DNA from: Osedax fenrisi
Taxonomy: Eukaryota; Annelida; Polychaeta; Sabellida; Siboglinidae
DNA length: 64,000 nt
NCBI GenBank assembly: GCA_964019155.1
Contig: OZ025243.1
Coordinates: forward strand, 2,896,961 to 2,960,960
Reading direction: 5' to 3'
The notes below the pieces were generated by a model that ran no database searches, was not told the DNA's origin, and saw only the letters and a list, made by a program, of their open reading frames with translations. Positions 22,601-35,640 of the stretch are shown piece by piece. Every line of letters starts with the position of its first letter. Positions within the stretch are counted from its first letter, which is position 1. The position numbers and the translations under genes are program-made.

Positions 22601-25600
22601 CTGCTAAAGGTACTGCTAAAGGTACTGCTAAAGGTACTGCTAAAGGTAGTGCTAAAGGTACTGCTAAAGGTACTGCTAAAGGTACTGCTAAAGGTACTGC
22701 TAAAGGTACTGCTAAAGGTACTGCTAAAGGTACTGCTAAAGGTACTGCTAAAGGTACTGCTAAAGGTACTGCTAAAGGTACTGCTAAAGGTACTGCTAAA
22801 GGCACTGCTAAAGGTACTAATAAAGGTACTGCTAAAGGTACTGCTAAAGGTACTGCTAAAGGTACTGCTAAAGGTACTGCTAAAGGTACTACTAAAGGTA
22901 CTGCTAAAGGTACTGCTAAAGGTACTGCTAAAGGTACTGCTAAAGGTACTGCTAAAGGTACTGCTAAAGGTACTGCTAAAGGTACTGCTAAAGGTACTGC
23001 TAAAGGTACTGCTAAAGGTACTGCTAAAGGTACTGCTAAAGGTACTGCTAAAGGTAGTGCTAAAGGTACTGCTAAAGGTAGTGCTAAAGGTACTGCTAAA
23101 GGTACTGCTAAAGGTACTACTAAAGGTACTGCTAAATGTACTGCTAAATGTACTGCTAAAGGTACTGCTAAAGGTAGTGCTAAAGGTACTGCTAAAGGTA
23201 CTGCTAAAGGTACTACTAAAGGTACTGCTAAAGGTACTGCTAAAGGTACTGCTAAAGGTACTGCTAAAGGTACTGCTAAAGGTACTGCTAAAGGTACTGC
23301 TAAAGGTACTGCTAAAGGTACTGCTAAAGGTACTACTAAAGGTACTGCTAAAGGTACTACTAAATGTACTGCTAAAGGTACTGCTAAAGGTACTGCTAAA
23401 GGTACTGCTAAAGGTACTGCTAAAGGTACTGCTAAAGGTAGTGCTAAAGGTACTGCTAAAGGTACTACTAAAGGTACTGCTAAAGGTACTGCTAAAGGTA
23501 CTGCTAAAGGTACTGCAAAAGGTACTGCTAAAGGTACTGCTAAATGTATTGCTAAAGGTAGTGCTAAAGGTACTGCTAAAGGTACTGCTAAAGGTACTGC
23601 TAAAGGTACTGCTAAAGGTACTGCTAAAGGTACTGCTAAAGGTACTACTAAAGGTACTGCTAAAGGTACTGCTAAAGGTACTGCTAAAGGTACTGCTAAA
23701 GGTACTGCTAAAGGTAGTGCTAAAGGTACTGCTAAAGGTACTGCTAAAGGTACTACTAAAGGTACTGCTAAAGGTACTGCTAAAGGTACTGCTAAAGGTA
23801 CTACTAAAGGTACTGCTAAAGGTACTGCTAAAGGTACTGCTAAAGGTACTGCTAAAGGTACTGCTAAAGGTACTGCTAAAGGTACTACTAAAGGTAGTGC
23901 TAAAGGTACTGCTAAAGGTACTGCTAAAGGTACTGCTAAAGGTACTGCTAAAGGTAGTGCTAAAGGTACTACTAAAGGTACTGCTAAAGGTACTGCTAAA
24001 GGTACTGCTAAAGGTACTGCTAAAGGTACTACTAAAGGTACTGCTAAAGGTACTGCTAAAGGTACTGCTAAAGGTACTGCTAAAGGTACTTCTAAAGGTA
24101 CTGCTAAAGGTACTACTAAAGGTACTGCTAAAGGTACTACTAAAGGTACTGCTAAAGGTACTGCTAAAGGTACTACTAAAGGTACTGCTAAAGGTACTGC
24201 TAAAGGTACTGCTAAAGGTACTGCTAAAGGTACTGCTAAAGGTACTGCTAAAGGTACTACTAAAGGTACTGCTAAAGGTACTGCTAAAGGTACTGCTAAA
24301 GGTACTGCTAAAGGTACTTCTAAAGGTACTGCTAAAGGTACTACTAAAGGTACTGCTAAAGGTACTACTAAAGGTACTGCTAAAGGTACTGCTAAAGGTA
24401 CTACTAAAGGTACTGCTAAAGGTACTGCTAAAGGTACTGCTAAAGGTACTGCTAAAGGTACTGCTAAAGGTACTGCTAAAGGTACTACTAAAGGTACTGC
24501 TAAAGGTACTGCTAAAGGTACTGCTAAAGGTACTGCTAAAGGTACTGCTAAAGGTACTGCTAAAGGTACTGCTAAAGGTACTGCTAAAGGTACTGCTAAA
24601 GGTACTGCTAAAGGCACTGCTAAAGGTACTGCTAAAGGTACTGCTAAAGGTACTGCTAAAGGTACTGATAAAGGTACTGCTAAAGGTACTGCTAAAGGTA
24701 CTGCTAAAGGTACTGCTAAAGGTACTGCTAAAGGTACTGCTAAAGGTACTGCTAAAGGTACTGCTAAAGGTACTGCTAAATGTACTGCTAAAGGTACTGC
24801 TAAAGGTACTGATAAAGGTACTGCTAAAGGTAGTGCTAAAGGTACTGCTAAAGGTACTGCTAAAGGTAGTGCTAAAGGTACTGCTAAAGGTACTGCTAAA
24901 GGTACTGCTAAAGGTACTGCTAAAGGTACTGCTAAAGGTACTGATAAAGGTACTGCTAAAGGTAGTGCTAAAGGTACTGCTAAAGGTACTGCTAAAGGTA
25001 GTGCTAAAGGTACTGCTAAAGGTACTGCTAAAGGTACTGCTAAAGGTACTGCTAAAGGTAGTGCTAAAGGTACTGCTAAAGGTACTACTAAAGGTAGTGC
25101 TAAAGGTACTGCTAAAGGTACTGCTAAAGGTACTGCTAAAGGTACTGCTAAAGGTACTGCTAAAGGTACTGCTAAAGGTACTGCTAAAGGTACTGCTAAA
25201 TGTACTGCTAAAGGTACTGCTAAAGGTACTGCTAAAGGTACTACTAAAGGTACTGCTAAAGGTACTGCTAAAGGTACTGCTAAAGGTACTGCTAAAGGTA
25301 CTGCTAAAGGTAGTGCTAAAGGTACTGCTAAAGGTACTGCTAAAGGTACTGCTAAAGGTACTGCTAAAGGTACTGCTAAAGGTACTGCTAAAGGTACTGC
25401 TAAAGGTACTGCTAAAGGTACTGCTAAAGGTAGTGCTAAAGGTACTGCTAAAGGTACTGCTAAAGGTACTGCTAAAGGTACTGCTAAAGGTACTGCTAAA
25501 GGTACTGCTAAAGGTACTGCTAAAGGTACTGCTAAAGGTACTGCTAAAGGTACTGCTAAAGGTACTGCTAAAGGTACTGCTAAAGGTAGTGCTAAAGGTA

Positions 25601-28440
25601 CTGCTAAAGGTACTGCTAAAGGTACTGCTAAAGGTACTACTAAAGGTACTGCTAAAGGTACTGCTAAAGGTACTGCTAAAGGTACTGCTAAAGGTACTGC
25701 TAAAGGTAGTGCTAAAGGTACTGCTAAAGGTACTGCTAAAGGTACTGTTAAAGGTACTGCTAAAGGTACTGCTAAAGGTACTGCTAAAGGTACTGCTAAA
25801 GGTACTGCTAAAGGTACTGCTAAAGGTACTGCTAAAGGTACTGCTAAAGGTACTGCTAAAGGTACTGCTAAAGGTACTGCTAAAGGTACTGCTAAAGGTA
25901 CTGCTAAAGGTACTGCTAAAGGTACTGCTAAAGGTACTGCTAAAGGTACTGCTAAAGGTACTGCTAAAGGTACTGCTAAAGGTAGTGCTAAAGGTACTGC
26001 TAAAGGTAGTGCTAAAGGTACTGCTAAAGGTACTGCTAAAGGTACTGCTAAAGGTACTGCTAAAGGTACTGCTAAAGGTACTGCTAAAGGTACTGCTAAA
26101 GGTACTGCTAAAGGTACTGCTAAAGGTACTGCTAAAGGTACTGCTAAAGGTACTGCTAAAGGTAGTGCTAAAGGTACTGCTAAAGGTACTGCTAAAGGTA
26201 CTACTAAAGGTACTGCTAAAGGTACTGCTAAAGGTACTGCTAAAGGTACTACTAAAGGTACTGCTAAAGGTACTGCTAAAGGTACTGCTAAAGGTACTGC
26301 TAAAGGTACTGCTAAAGGTACTGCTAAAGGTACTACTAAAGGTAGTGCTAAAGGTACTGCTAAAGGTACTGCTAAAGGTACTGCTAAAGGTACTACTAAA
26401 GGTACTGCTAAAGGTACTGCTAAATGTACTGCTAAAGGTACTGCTAAAGGTACTACTAAAGGTAGTGCTAAAGGTACTGCTAAAGGTACTGCTAAAGGTA
26501 GTGCTAAAGGTACTGCTAAAGGTACTGCTAAAGGTACTGCTAAAGGTACTACTAAAGGTAGTGCTAAAGGTACTGCTAAAGGTACTGCTAAAGGTAGTGC
26601 TAAAGGTACTGCTAAAGGTACTGCTAAAGGTACTGCTAAAGGCACTGCTAAAGGTACTGCTAAAGGTACTACTAAAGGTACTGCTAAAGGTACTGCTAAA
26701 GGTAGTGCTAAAGGTACTGCTAAAGGTACTGCTAAATGTACTGCTAAAGGTACTGCTAAAGGTACTACTAAAGGTAGTGCTAAAGGTACTGCTAAAGGTA
26801 CTGCTAAAGGTAGTGCTAAAGGTACTGCTAAAGGTACTGCTAAAGGTACTGCTAAAGGTACTACTAAAGGTAGTGCTAAAGGTACTGCTAAAGGTACTGC
26901 TAAAGGTAGTGCTAAAGGTACTGCTAAAGGTACTGCTAAAGGTACTGCTAAAGGCACTGCTAAAGGTACTGCTAAAGGTACTACTAAAGGTAGTGCTAAA
27001 GGTACTGCTAAAGGTACTGCTAAAGGTAGTGCTAAAGGTACTGCTAAAGGTACTGCTAAAGGTACTGCTAAAGGTACTACTAAAGGTAGTGCTAAAGGTA
27101 CTGCTAAAGGTACTGCTAAAGGTAGTGCTAAAGGTACTGCTAAAGGTACTGCTAAAGGTACTGCTAAAGGCACTGCTAAAGGTACTGCTAAAGGTACTAC
27201 TAAAGGTACTGCTAAAGGTACTGCTAAAGGTAGTGCTAAAGGTACTGCTAAAGGTAGTGCTAAAGGTACTGCTAAAGGTACTGCTAAAGGTACTGCTAAA
27301 GGTACTGCTAAAGGTACTGCTAAAGGTACTGCTAAAGGTACTGCTAAAGGTACTGCTAAAGGTACTGCTAAAGGTACTGCTAAAGGTACTGCTAAAGGTA
27401 CTGCTAAAGGTAGTGCTAAAGGTACTGCTAAAGGTACTGCTAAAGGTACTACTAAAGGTACTGCTAAAGGTACTGCTAAAGGTACTGCTAAAGGTACTAC
27501 TAAAGGTACTGCTAAAGGTACTGCTAAAGGTACTGCTAAAGGTACTGCTAAAGGTACTGCTAAAGGTACTGCTAAAGGTACTACTAAAGGTAGTGCTAAA
27601 GGTACTGCTAAAGGTACTGCTAAAGGTACTGCTAAAGGTACTACTAAAGGTACTGCTAAAGGTACTGCTAAATGTACTGCTAAAGGTACTGCTAAAGGTA
27701 CTACTAAAGGTAGTGCTAAAGGTACTGCTAAAGGTACTGCTAAAGGTAGTGCTAAAGGTACTGCTAAAGGTACTGCTAAAGGTACTGCTAAAGGTACTGC
27801 TAAAGGTACTGCTAAAGGTACTGCTAAAGGTACTGCTAAAGGTACTGCTAAAGGTACTGCTAAAGGTAGTGCTAAAGGTACTGCTAAAGGTACTACTAAA
27901 GGTAGTGCTAAAGGTACTGCTAAAGGTACTGCTAAAGGTACTGCTAAAGGTACTGCTAAAGGTAGTGCTAAAGGTACTGCTAAAGGTACTGCTAAAGGTA
28001 CTGCTAAAGGTACTGCTAAAGGTACTGCTAAAGGTACTGCTAAAGGTACTGCTAAAGGTACTGCTAAAGGTACTGCTAAAGGTACTGCTAAAGGTACTAC
28101 TAAAGGTACTGCTAAAGGTACTGCTAAATGTACTGCTAAAGGTACTGCTAAAGGTACTACTAAAGGTAGTGCTAAAGGTACTGCTAAAGGTACTGCTAAA
28201 GGTAGTGCTAAAGGTACTGCTAAAGGTACTGCTAAAGGTACTGCTAAAGGTACTACTAAAGGTAGTGCTAAAGGTACTGCTAAAGGTACTGCTAAAGGTA
28301 GTGCTAAAGGTACTGCTAAAGGTACTGCTAAAGGTACTGCTAAAGGCACTGCTAAAGGTACTGCTAAAGGTACTACTAAAGGTACTGCTAAAGGTACTGC
28401 TAAAGGTAGTGCTAAAGGTACTGCTAAAGGTACTGCTAAA

Positions 28441-31400
28441 GGACTGCTAAAGGTACTACTAAAGGTACTGCTAAAGGTACTGCTAAAGGTACTGCTAAAG
28501 GTACTGCTAAAGGTACTGCTAAAGGTACTGCTAAAGGTACTGCTAAAGGTACTGCTAAAGGTAGTGCTAAAGGTACTGCTAAAGGTAGTGCTAAAGGTAC
28601 TGCTAAAGGTACTGCTAAAGGTACTACTAAAGGTACTGCTAAATGTACTGCTAAATGTACTGCTAAAGGTACTGCTAAAGGTAGTGCTAAAGGTACTGCT
28701 AAAGGTACTGCTAAAGGTACTACTAAAGGTACTGCTAAAGGTACTGCTAAAGGTAGTGCTAAAGGTACTGCTAAAGGTACTGCTAAAGGTACTGCTAAAG
28801 GTACTGCTAAAGGTACTGCTAAAGGTACTGCTAAAGGTACTGCTAAAGGTACTGCTAAAGGTACTGCTAAAGGTACTGCTAAAGGTAGTGCTAAAGGTAC
28901 TGCTAAAGGTAGTGCTAAAGGTACTGCTAAAGGTACTGCTAAAGGTACTACTAAAGGTACTGCTAAATGTACTGCTAAATGTACTGCTAAAGGTACTGCT
29001 AAAGGTAGTGCTAAAGGTACTGCTAAAGGTACTGCTAAAGGTACTACTAAAGGTACTGCTAAAGGTACTGCTAAAGGTAGTGCTAAAGGTACTGCTAAAG
29101 GTACTGCTAAAGGTACTGCAAAAGGTACTGCTAAAGGTACTGCTAAAGGTACTGCTAAAGGTAGTGCTAAAGGTACTGCTAAAGGACTGCTAAAGGTACT
29201 ACTAAAGGTACTGCTAAAGGTACTGCTAAAGGTACTGCTAAAGGTACTGCTAAAGGTACTGCTAAAGGTACTGCTAAAGGTACTGCTAAAGGTACTGCTA
29301 AAGGTACTGCTAAAGGTAGTGCTAAAGGTACTGCTAAAGGTACTGCTAAAGGTACTGCTAAAGGTACTGCTAAAGGTACTGCTAAAGGTACTGCTAAAGG
29401 TACTGCTAAAGGTACTGCTAAAGGTACTGCTAAATGTACTGCTAAAGGTACTGCTAAAGGTACTGCTAAAGGTACTGCTAAAGGTACTACTAAAGGTACT
29501 GCTAAAGGTACTGCTAAAGGTACTGCTAAAGGTACTGCTAAAGGTACTGCTAAAGGTAGTGCTAAAGGTACTGCTAAAGGTACTTCTAAAGGTACTGCTA
29601 AATGTACTGCTAAAGGTACTGCTAAAGGTACTGCTAAAGGTACTGCTAAAGGTACTGCTAAAGGTACTGCTAAAGGTACTGCTAAAGGTACTACTAAAGG
29701 TACTGCTAAAGGTACTGCTAAAGGTACTGCTAAAGGTACTGCTAAAGGTACTGCTAAAGGTACTGCTAAAGGTACTGCTAAAGGTACTGCTAAAGGTACT
29801 GCTAAAGGTACTGCTAAAGGTACTGCTAAAGGTACTGCTAAAGGTACTGCTAAATGTACTGCTAAAGGTACTGCTAAAGGTACTGCTAAAGGTACTGCTA
29901 AAGGTACTACTAAAGGTACTGCTAAAGGTACTGCTAAAGGTACTGCTAAAGGTACTGCTAAAGGTACTGCTAAAGGTAGTGCTAAAGGTACTGCTAAAGG
30001 TACTTCTAAAGGTACTGCTAAATGTACTGCTAAAGGTACTGCTAAAGGTACTGCTAAAGGTACTGCTAAAGGTACTGCTAAAGGTACTGCTAAAGGTACT
30101 GCTAAAGGTACTGCTAAAGGTACTGCTAAAGGTACTGCTAAAGGTACTGCTAAAGGTACTACTAAAGGTACTGCTAAAGGTACTGCTAAAGGTACTGCTA
30201 AAGGTACTGCTAAAGGTACTGCTAAAGGTACTGCTAAAGGTACTGCTAAAGGTACTGCTAAAGGTAGTGCTAAAGGTACTGCTAAAGGTAGTGCTAAAGG
30301 TAGTGCTAAAGGCACTGCTAAAGGTACTACTAAAGGTACTGCTAAAGGTACTGCTAAAGGTACTGCAAAAGGTACTGCTAAAGGTACTGCTAAAGGTACT
30401 GCTAAAGGTAGTGCTAAAGGTAGTGCTAAAGGTACTGCTAAAGGTAGTGCTAAAGGTAGTGCTAAAGGCACTGCTAAAGGTACTACTAAAGGTACTGCTA
30501 AAGGTACTGCTAAAGGTACTGCAAAAGGTACTGCTAAAGGTACTGCTAAAGGTACTGCTAAAGGTAGTGCTAAAGGTACTGCTAAAGGACTGCTAAAGGT
30601 ACTACTAAAGGTACTGCTAAAGGTACTGCTAAAGGTAGTGCTAAAGGTACTGCTAAAGGTACTGCTAAAGGTACTGCTAAAGGTACTGCTAAAGGTACTA
30701 CTAAAGGTACTGCTAAAGGTACTGCTAAAGGTAGTGCTAAAGGTACTGCTAAAGGTACTGCTAAAGGCACTGCTAAAGGTACTGCTAAAGGTACTGCTAA
30801 AGGTACTGCTAAAGGTACTGCTAAAGGTACTGCTAAAGGTACTGCTAAAGGTACTGCTAAAGGTACTGCTAAAGGTACTGCTAAAGGTACTACTAAAGGT
30901 ACTGCTAAAGGTACTGCTAAAGGTACTGCTAAAGGTACTGCTAAAGGTACTGCTAAAGGTACTGCTAAAGGTACTGCTAAAGGTACTGCTAAAGGCACTG
31001 CTAAAGGCACTGCTAAAGGTACTGCTAAAGGTACTGCTAAAGGTACTGCTAAAGGTACTGCTAAAGGTACTGCTAAAGGTACTGCTAAAGGTACTGCTAA
31101 AGGTACTGCTAAAGGACTGCTAAAGGTACTACTAAAGGTACTGCTAAAGGTACTGCTAAAGGTACTGCTAAAGGTACTGCTAAAGGTACTGCTAAAGCTA
31201 CTGCTAAAGGTACTGCTAAAGGTACTGCTAAAGGTACTGCTAAAGGTACTGCTAAAGGTACTGCTAAAGGTACTACTAAAGGTACTGCTAAAGGTACTGC
31301 TAAAGGTACTGCTAAAGGTACTGCTAAAGGTACTGCTAAAGGTACTACTAAAGGTACTACTAAAGGTACTGCTAAAGGTAGTGCTAAAGGTACTGCTAAA

Positions 31401-32670
31401 GGTACTACTAAAGGTACTACTAAAGGTACTGCTAAAGGTACTGCTAAAGGTACTGCAAAAGGTACTGCTAAAGGTACTGCTAAAGGTACTGCTAAAGGTA
31501 CTGCTAAAGGTACTGCTAAAGGTACTGCTAAAGGTACTGCTAAAGGTACTGCTAAAGGTACTGCTAAAGGACTGCTAAAGGTACTACTAAAGGTACTGCT
31601 AAAGGTACTGCTAAAGGTACTGCTAAAGGTACTGCTAAAGGTACTGCTAAAGGTACTGCTAAAGGTACTGCTAAAGGTACTGCTAAAGGTACTGCTAAAG
31701 GTACTACTAAAGGTACTGCTAAAGGTACTGCTAAAGGTACTGCTAAAGGTACTGCTAAAGGTACTGCTAAAGGTACTGCTAAAGGTACTGCTAAAGGTAC
31801 TGCTAAAGGTAGTGCTAAAGGTACTGCTAAAGGTACTACTAAAGGTACTGCTAAAGGTACTGCTAAAGGTACTGCTAAAGGTACTGCTAAAGGTACTGCT
31901 AAATGTACTACTAAAGGTACTGCTAAAGGTACTGCTAAAGGTACTGCTAAAGGTACTACTAAATGTACTGCTAAAGGTACTGCTAAAGGTACTGCTAAAG
32001 GTACTGCTAAAGGTACTGCTAAAGGTACTGCTAAAGGTACTGCTAAAGGTACTGCTAAAGGTACTACTAAAGGTACTACTAAAGGTACTGCTAAAGGTAC
32101 TGCTAAAGGTACTGCTAAAGGTACTGCTAAAGGTACTGCTAAAGGTACTGCTAAAGGTACTGCTAAAGGTACTGCTAAAGGTACTGCTAAAGGTACTGCT
32201 AAAGGTACTGCTAAAGGTACTGCTAAAGGTAGTGCTAAATGTACTGCTAAAGGTACTGCTAAAGGTACTGCTAAAGGTACTGCTAAAGGTACTGCTAAAG
32301 GTACTGCTAAAGGTACTGCTAAAGGTACTGCTAAAGGTACTGCTAAAGGTACTGCTAAAGGTACTGCTAAAGGTACTGCTAAAGGTACTGCTAAAGGTAC
32401 TGCTAAAGGTACTGCTAAAGGTACTGCTAAAGGTACTGCTAAAGGTACTGCTAAAGGTACTACTAAAGGTACTGCTAAATGTACTGCTAAAGGTACTACT
32501 AAAGGTACTGCTAAAGGTACTGCTAAAGGTACTGCTAAAGGTACTGCTAAAGGTACTGCTAAAGGTACTACTAAAGGTACTGCTAAAGGTACTGCTAAAG
32601 GTACTGCTAAAGGTACTGCTAAAGGTACTGCTAAAGGTACTGCTAAAGGTACTGCTAAAGGACTGCTAAA
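28441..32670. repeat. Sub-region with six 11-bp (1-bp deleted) units
   Basis: The deleted unit GGACTGCTAAA starts at 28441, 29184, 30587, 31114, 31569 and 32660. In all six the next unit is the ACTACT variant followed by standard units, which points to one deletion copied by block duplication. A seventh deleted unit, at 16010, is followed by a standard ACTGCT unit and looks independent. Each deletion shifts frame and ends the forward Val-Leu-Leu-Lys frame in Lys-Asp-Cys-stop. Confidence 0.9.
29401..30060. repeat. 420-bp (35-unit) tandem higher-order repeat
   Basis: 29401-29640 and 29821-30060 are identical in their variant order, including TGTACT, ACTACT, AGTGCT and ACTTCT units, at an offset of exactly 420 bp. 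Confidence 0.85.
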
Positions 32671-33240
32671 GGTACTACTAAAGGTACTGCTAAAGGTACT
32701 GCTAAAGGTACTGCTAAAGGTACTGCTAAAGGTACTGCTAAAGGTACTGCTAAAGGTACTGCTAAAGGTACTGCTAAAGGTACTACTAAAGGTACTGCTA
32801 AAGGTACTGCTAAAGGTACTGCTAAAGGTACTGCTAAAGGTACTGCTAAAGGTACTGCTAAAGGTACTGCTAAAGGTACTGCTAAAGGTAGTGCTAAAGG
32901 TACTGCTAAAGGTACTACTAAAGGTACTGCTAAAGGTACTGCTAAAGGTACTGCTAAAGGTACTGCTAAAGGTACTGCTAAATGTACTACTAAAGGTACT
33001 GCTAAAGGTACTGCTAAAGGTACTGCTAAAGGTACTGCTAAAGGTACTGCTAAAGGTACTGCTAAAGGTACTGCTAAAGGTACTGCTAAAGGTACTGCTA
33101 AAGGTACTGCTAAAGGTACTGCTAAAGGTACTGCTAAAGGTAGTGCTAAATGTACTGCTAAAGGTACTGCTAAAGGTACTGCTAAAGGTACTGCTAAAGG
33201 TACTGCTAAAGGTACTGCTAAAGGTACTGCTAAAGGTACT

Positions 33241-35640
33241 GCTAAAGGTACTGCTAAAGGCACTGCTAAAGGCACTGCTAAAGGTACTGCTAAAGGTACT
33301 GCTAAAGGTACTGCTAAAGGTACTGCTAAAGGTACTGCTAAAGGTACTACTAAAGGTACTGCTAAAGGTAGTGCTAAAGGCACTGATAAAGGTACTGCTA
33401 AAGGTACTGCTAAAGGCACTGCTAAAGGTACTGCTAAAGGTACTGCTAAAGGTAGTGCTAAAGGTACTGCTAAAGGTACTGCTAAAGGTACTGTTAAAGG
33501 TACTGCTAAAGGTACTGCTAAAGGTAGTGCTAAAGGTACTGCTAAAGGTACTGCTAAAGGTACTGCTAAAGGTACTGCTAAAGGTACTGCTAAAGGTACT
33601 GCTAAAGGTACTGCTAAAGGTACTGCTAAAGGTACTACTAAAGGTACTGCTAAAGGTACTGCTAAAGGTACTGCTAAAGGTACTGCTAAAGGTACTGCTA
33701 AAGGTACTGCTAAAGGCACTGCTAAAGGCACTGCTAAAGGTACTGCTAAAGGTACTGCTAAAGGTACTACTAAAGGTAGTGCTAAAGGCACTGCTAAAGG
33801 TACTGCTAAAGGTACTGCTAAAGGTAGTGCTAAAGGTACTGCTAAAGGTACTGCTAAAGGTACTGTTAAAGGTACTGCTAAAGGTACTGCTAAAGGTAGT
33901 GCTAAAGGTACTGCTAAAGGTACTGCTAAAGGTACTGCTAAAGGTACTGCTAAAGGTACTGCTAAAGGTACTGCTAAAGGTACTGCTAAAGGTACTGCTA
34001 AAGGTACTGCTAAAGGTACTGCTAAAGGTACTGCTAAAGGTACTGCTAAAGGTACTGCTAAAGGTACTGCTAAAGGTACTGCTAAAGGTACTGCTAAAGG
34101 TAGTGCTAAAGGTACTGTTAAAGGTACTGCTAAAGGTACTGCTAAAGGTAGTGCTAAAGGTACTGCTAAAGGTACTGCTAAAGGTACTGCTAAAGGTAGT
34201 GCTAAATGTACTGCTAAAGGTACTGCTAAAGGTACTGCTAAAGGTACTGCTAAAGGTACTGCTAAAGGTACTGCTAAAGGTACTGCTAAAGGTACTGCTA
34301 AAGGTACTGCTAAAGGTACTGCTAAAGGTACTGCTAAAGGCACTGCTAAAGGCACTGCTAAAGGTACTGCTAAAGGTACTGCTAAAGGTACTGCTAAAGG
34401 TACTGCTAAAGGTACTGCTAAAGGTACTACTAAAGGTACTGCTAAAGGTAGTGCTAAAGGCACTGATAAAGGTACTGCTAAAGGTACTGCTAAAGGCACT
34501 GCTAAAGGTACTGCTAAAGGTACTGCTAAAGGTAGTGCTAAAGGTACTGCTAAAGGTACTGCTAAAGGTACTGTTAAAGGTACTGCTAAAGGTACTGCTA
34601 AAGGTAGTGCTAAAGGTACTGCTAAAGGTACTGCTAAAGGTACTGCTAAAGGTACTGCTAAAGGCACTGCTAAAGGTACTGCTAAAGGTACTGCTAAAGG
34701 TACTGCTAAAGGTACTGCTAAAGGTACTGCTAAAGGTACTACTAAAGGTACTGCTAAAGGTAGTGCTAAAGGCACTGATAAAGGTACTGCTAAAGGTACT
34801 GCTAAAGGCACTGCTAAAGGTACTGCTAAAGGTACTGCTAAAGGTAGTGCTAAAGGTACTGCTAAAGGTACTGCTAAAGGTACTGTTAAAGGTACTGCTA
34901 AAGGTACTGCTAAAGGTAGTGCTAAAGGTACTGCTAAAGGTACTGCTAAAGGTACTGCTAAAGGTACTGCTAAAGGTACTGCTAAAGGTACTGCTAAAGG
35001 TACTGCTAAAGGTACTGCTAAAGGTACTACTAAAGGTACTGCTAAAGGTACTGCTAAAGGTACTGCTAAAGGTACTGCTAAAGGTACTGCTAAAGGTACT
35101 GCTAAAGGCACTGCTAAAGGCACTGCTAAAGGTACTGCTAAAGGTACTGCTAAAGGTACTGCTAAAGGTACTGCTAAAGGTACTGCTAAAGGTACTGCTA
35201 AAGGTACTGCTAAAGGTACTGCTAAAGGTACTGCTAAAGGTACTGCTAAAGGTACTGCTAAAGGTAGTGCTAAAGGTACTGTTAAAGGTACTGCTAAAGG
35301 TACTGCTAAAGGTAGTGCTAAAGGTACTGCTAAAGGTACTGCTAAAGGTACTGCTAAAGGTAGTGCTAAATGTACTGCTAAAGGTACTGCTAAAGGTACT
35401 GCTAAAGGTACTGCTAAAGGTACTGCTAAAGGTACTGCTAAAGGTACTGCTAAAGGTACTGCTAAAGGTACTGCTAAAGGCACTGCTAAAGGCACTGCTA
35501 AAGGTACTGCTAAAGGTACTGCTAAAGGTACTGCTAAAGGTACTGCTAAAGGTACTGCTAAAGGTACTACTAAAGGTACTGCTAAAGGTAGTGCTAAAGG
35601 CACTGATAAAGGTACTGCTAAAGGTACTGCTAAAGGTACT
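33241..35640. repeat. ~1.1-kb higher-order repeat, three copies
   Basis: The marker order GGCACT, GGCACT, then ACTACT, AGTGCT and GGCACTGAT occurs at 33241-33400, 34321-34480 and 35461-35620. Offsets are 1,080 bp (90 units) and 1,140 bp (95 units). 33361-33540 and 34441-34620 are identical line by line. Confidence 0.85.

Noticed and set aside
14825..28450. 4,541-codon plus-strand open frame (Gly-Thr-Ala-Lys then Val-Leu-Leu-Lys) as a giant structural protein
   Set aside because: It is the 12-bp satellite read in frame. It changes repeat type at a 1-bp deletion (16,010), an equally long frame exists on the opposite strand, and variants are not biased to third codon positions.
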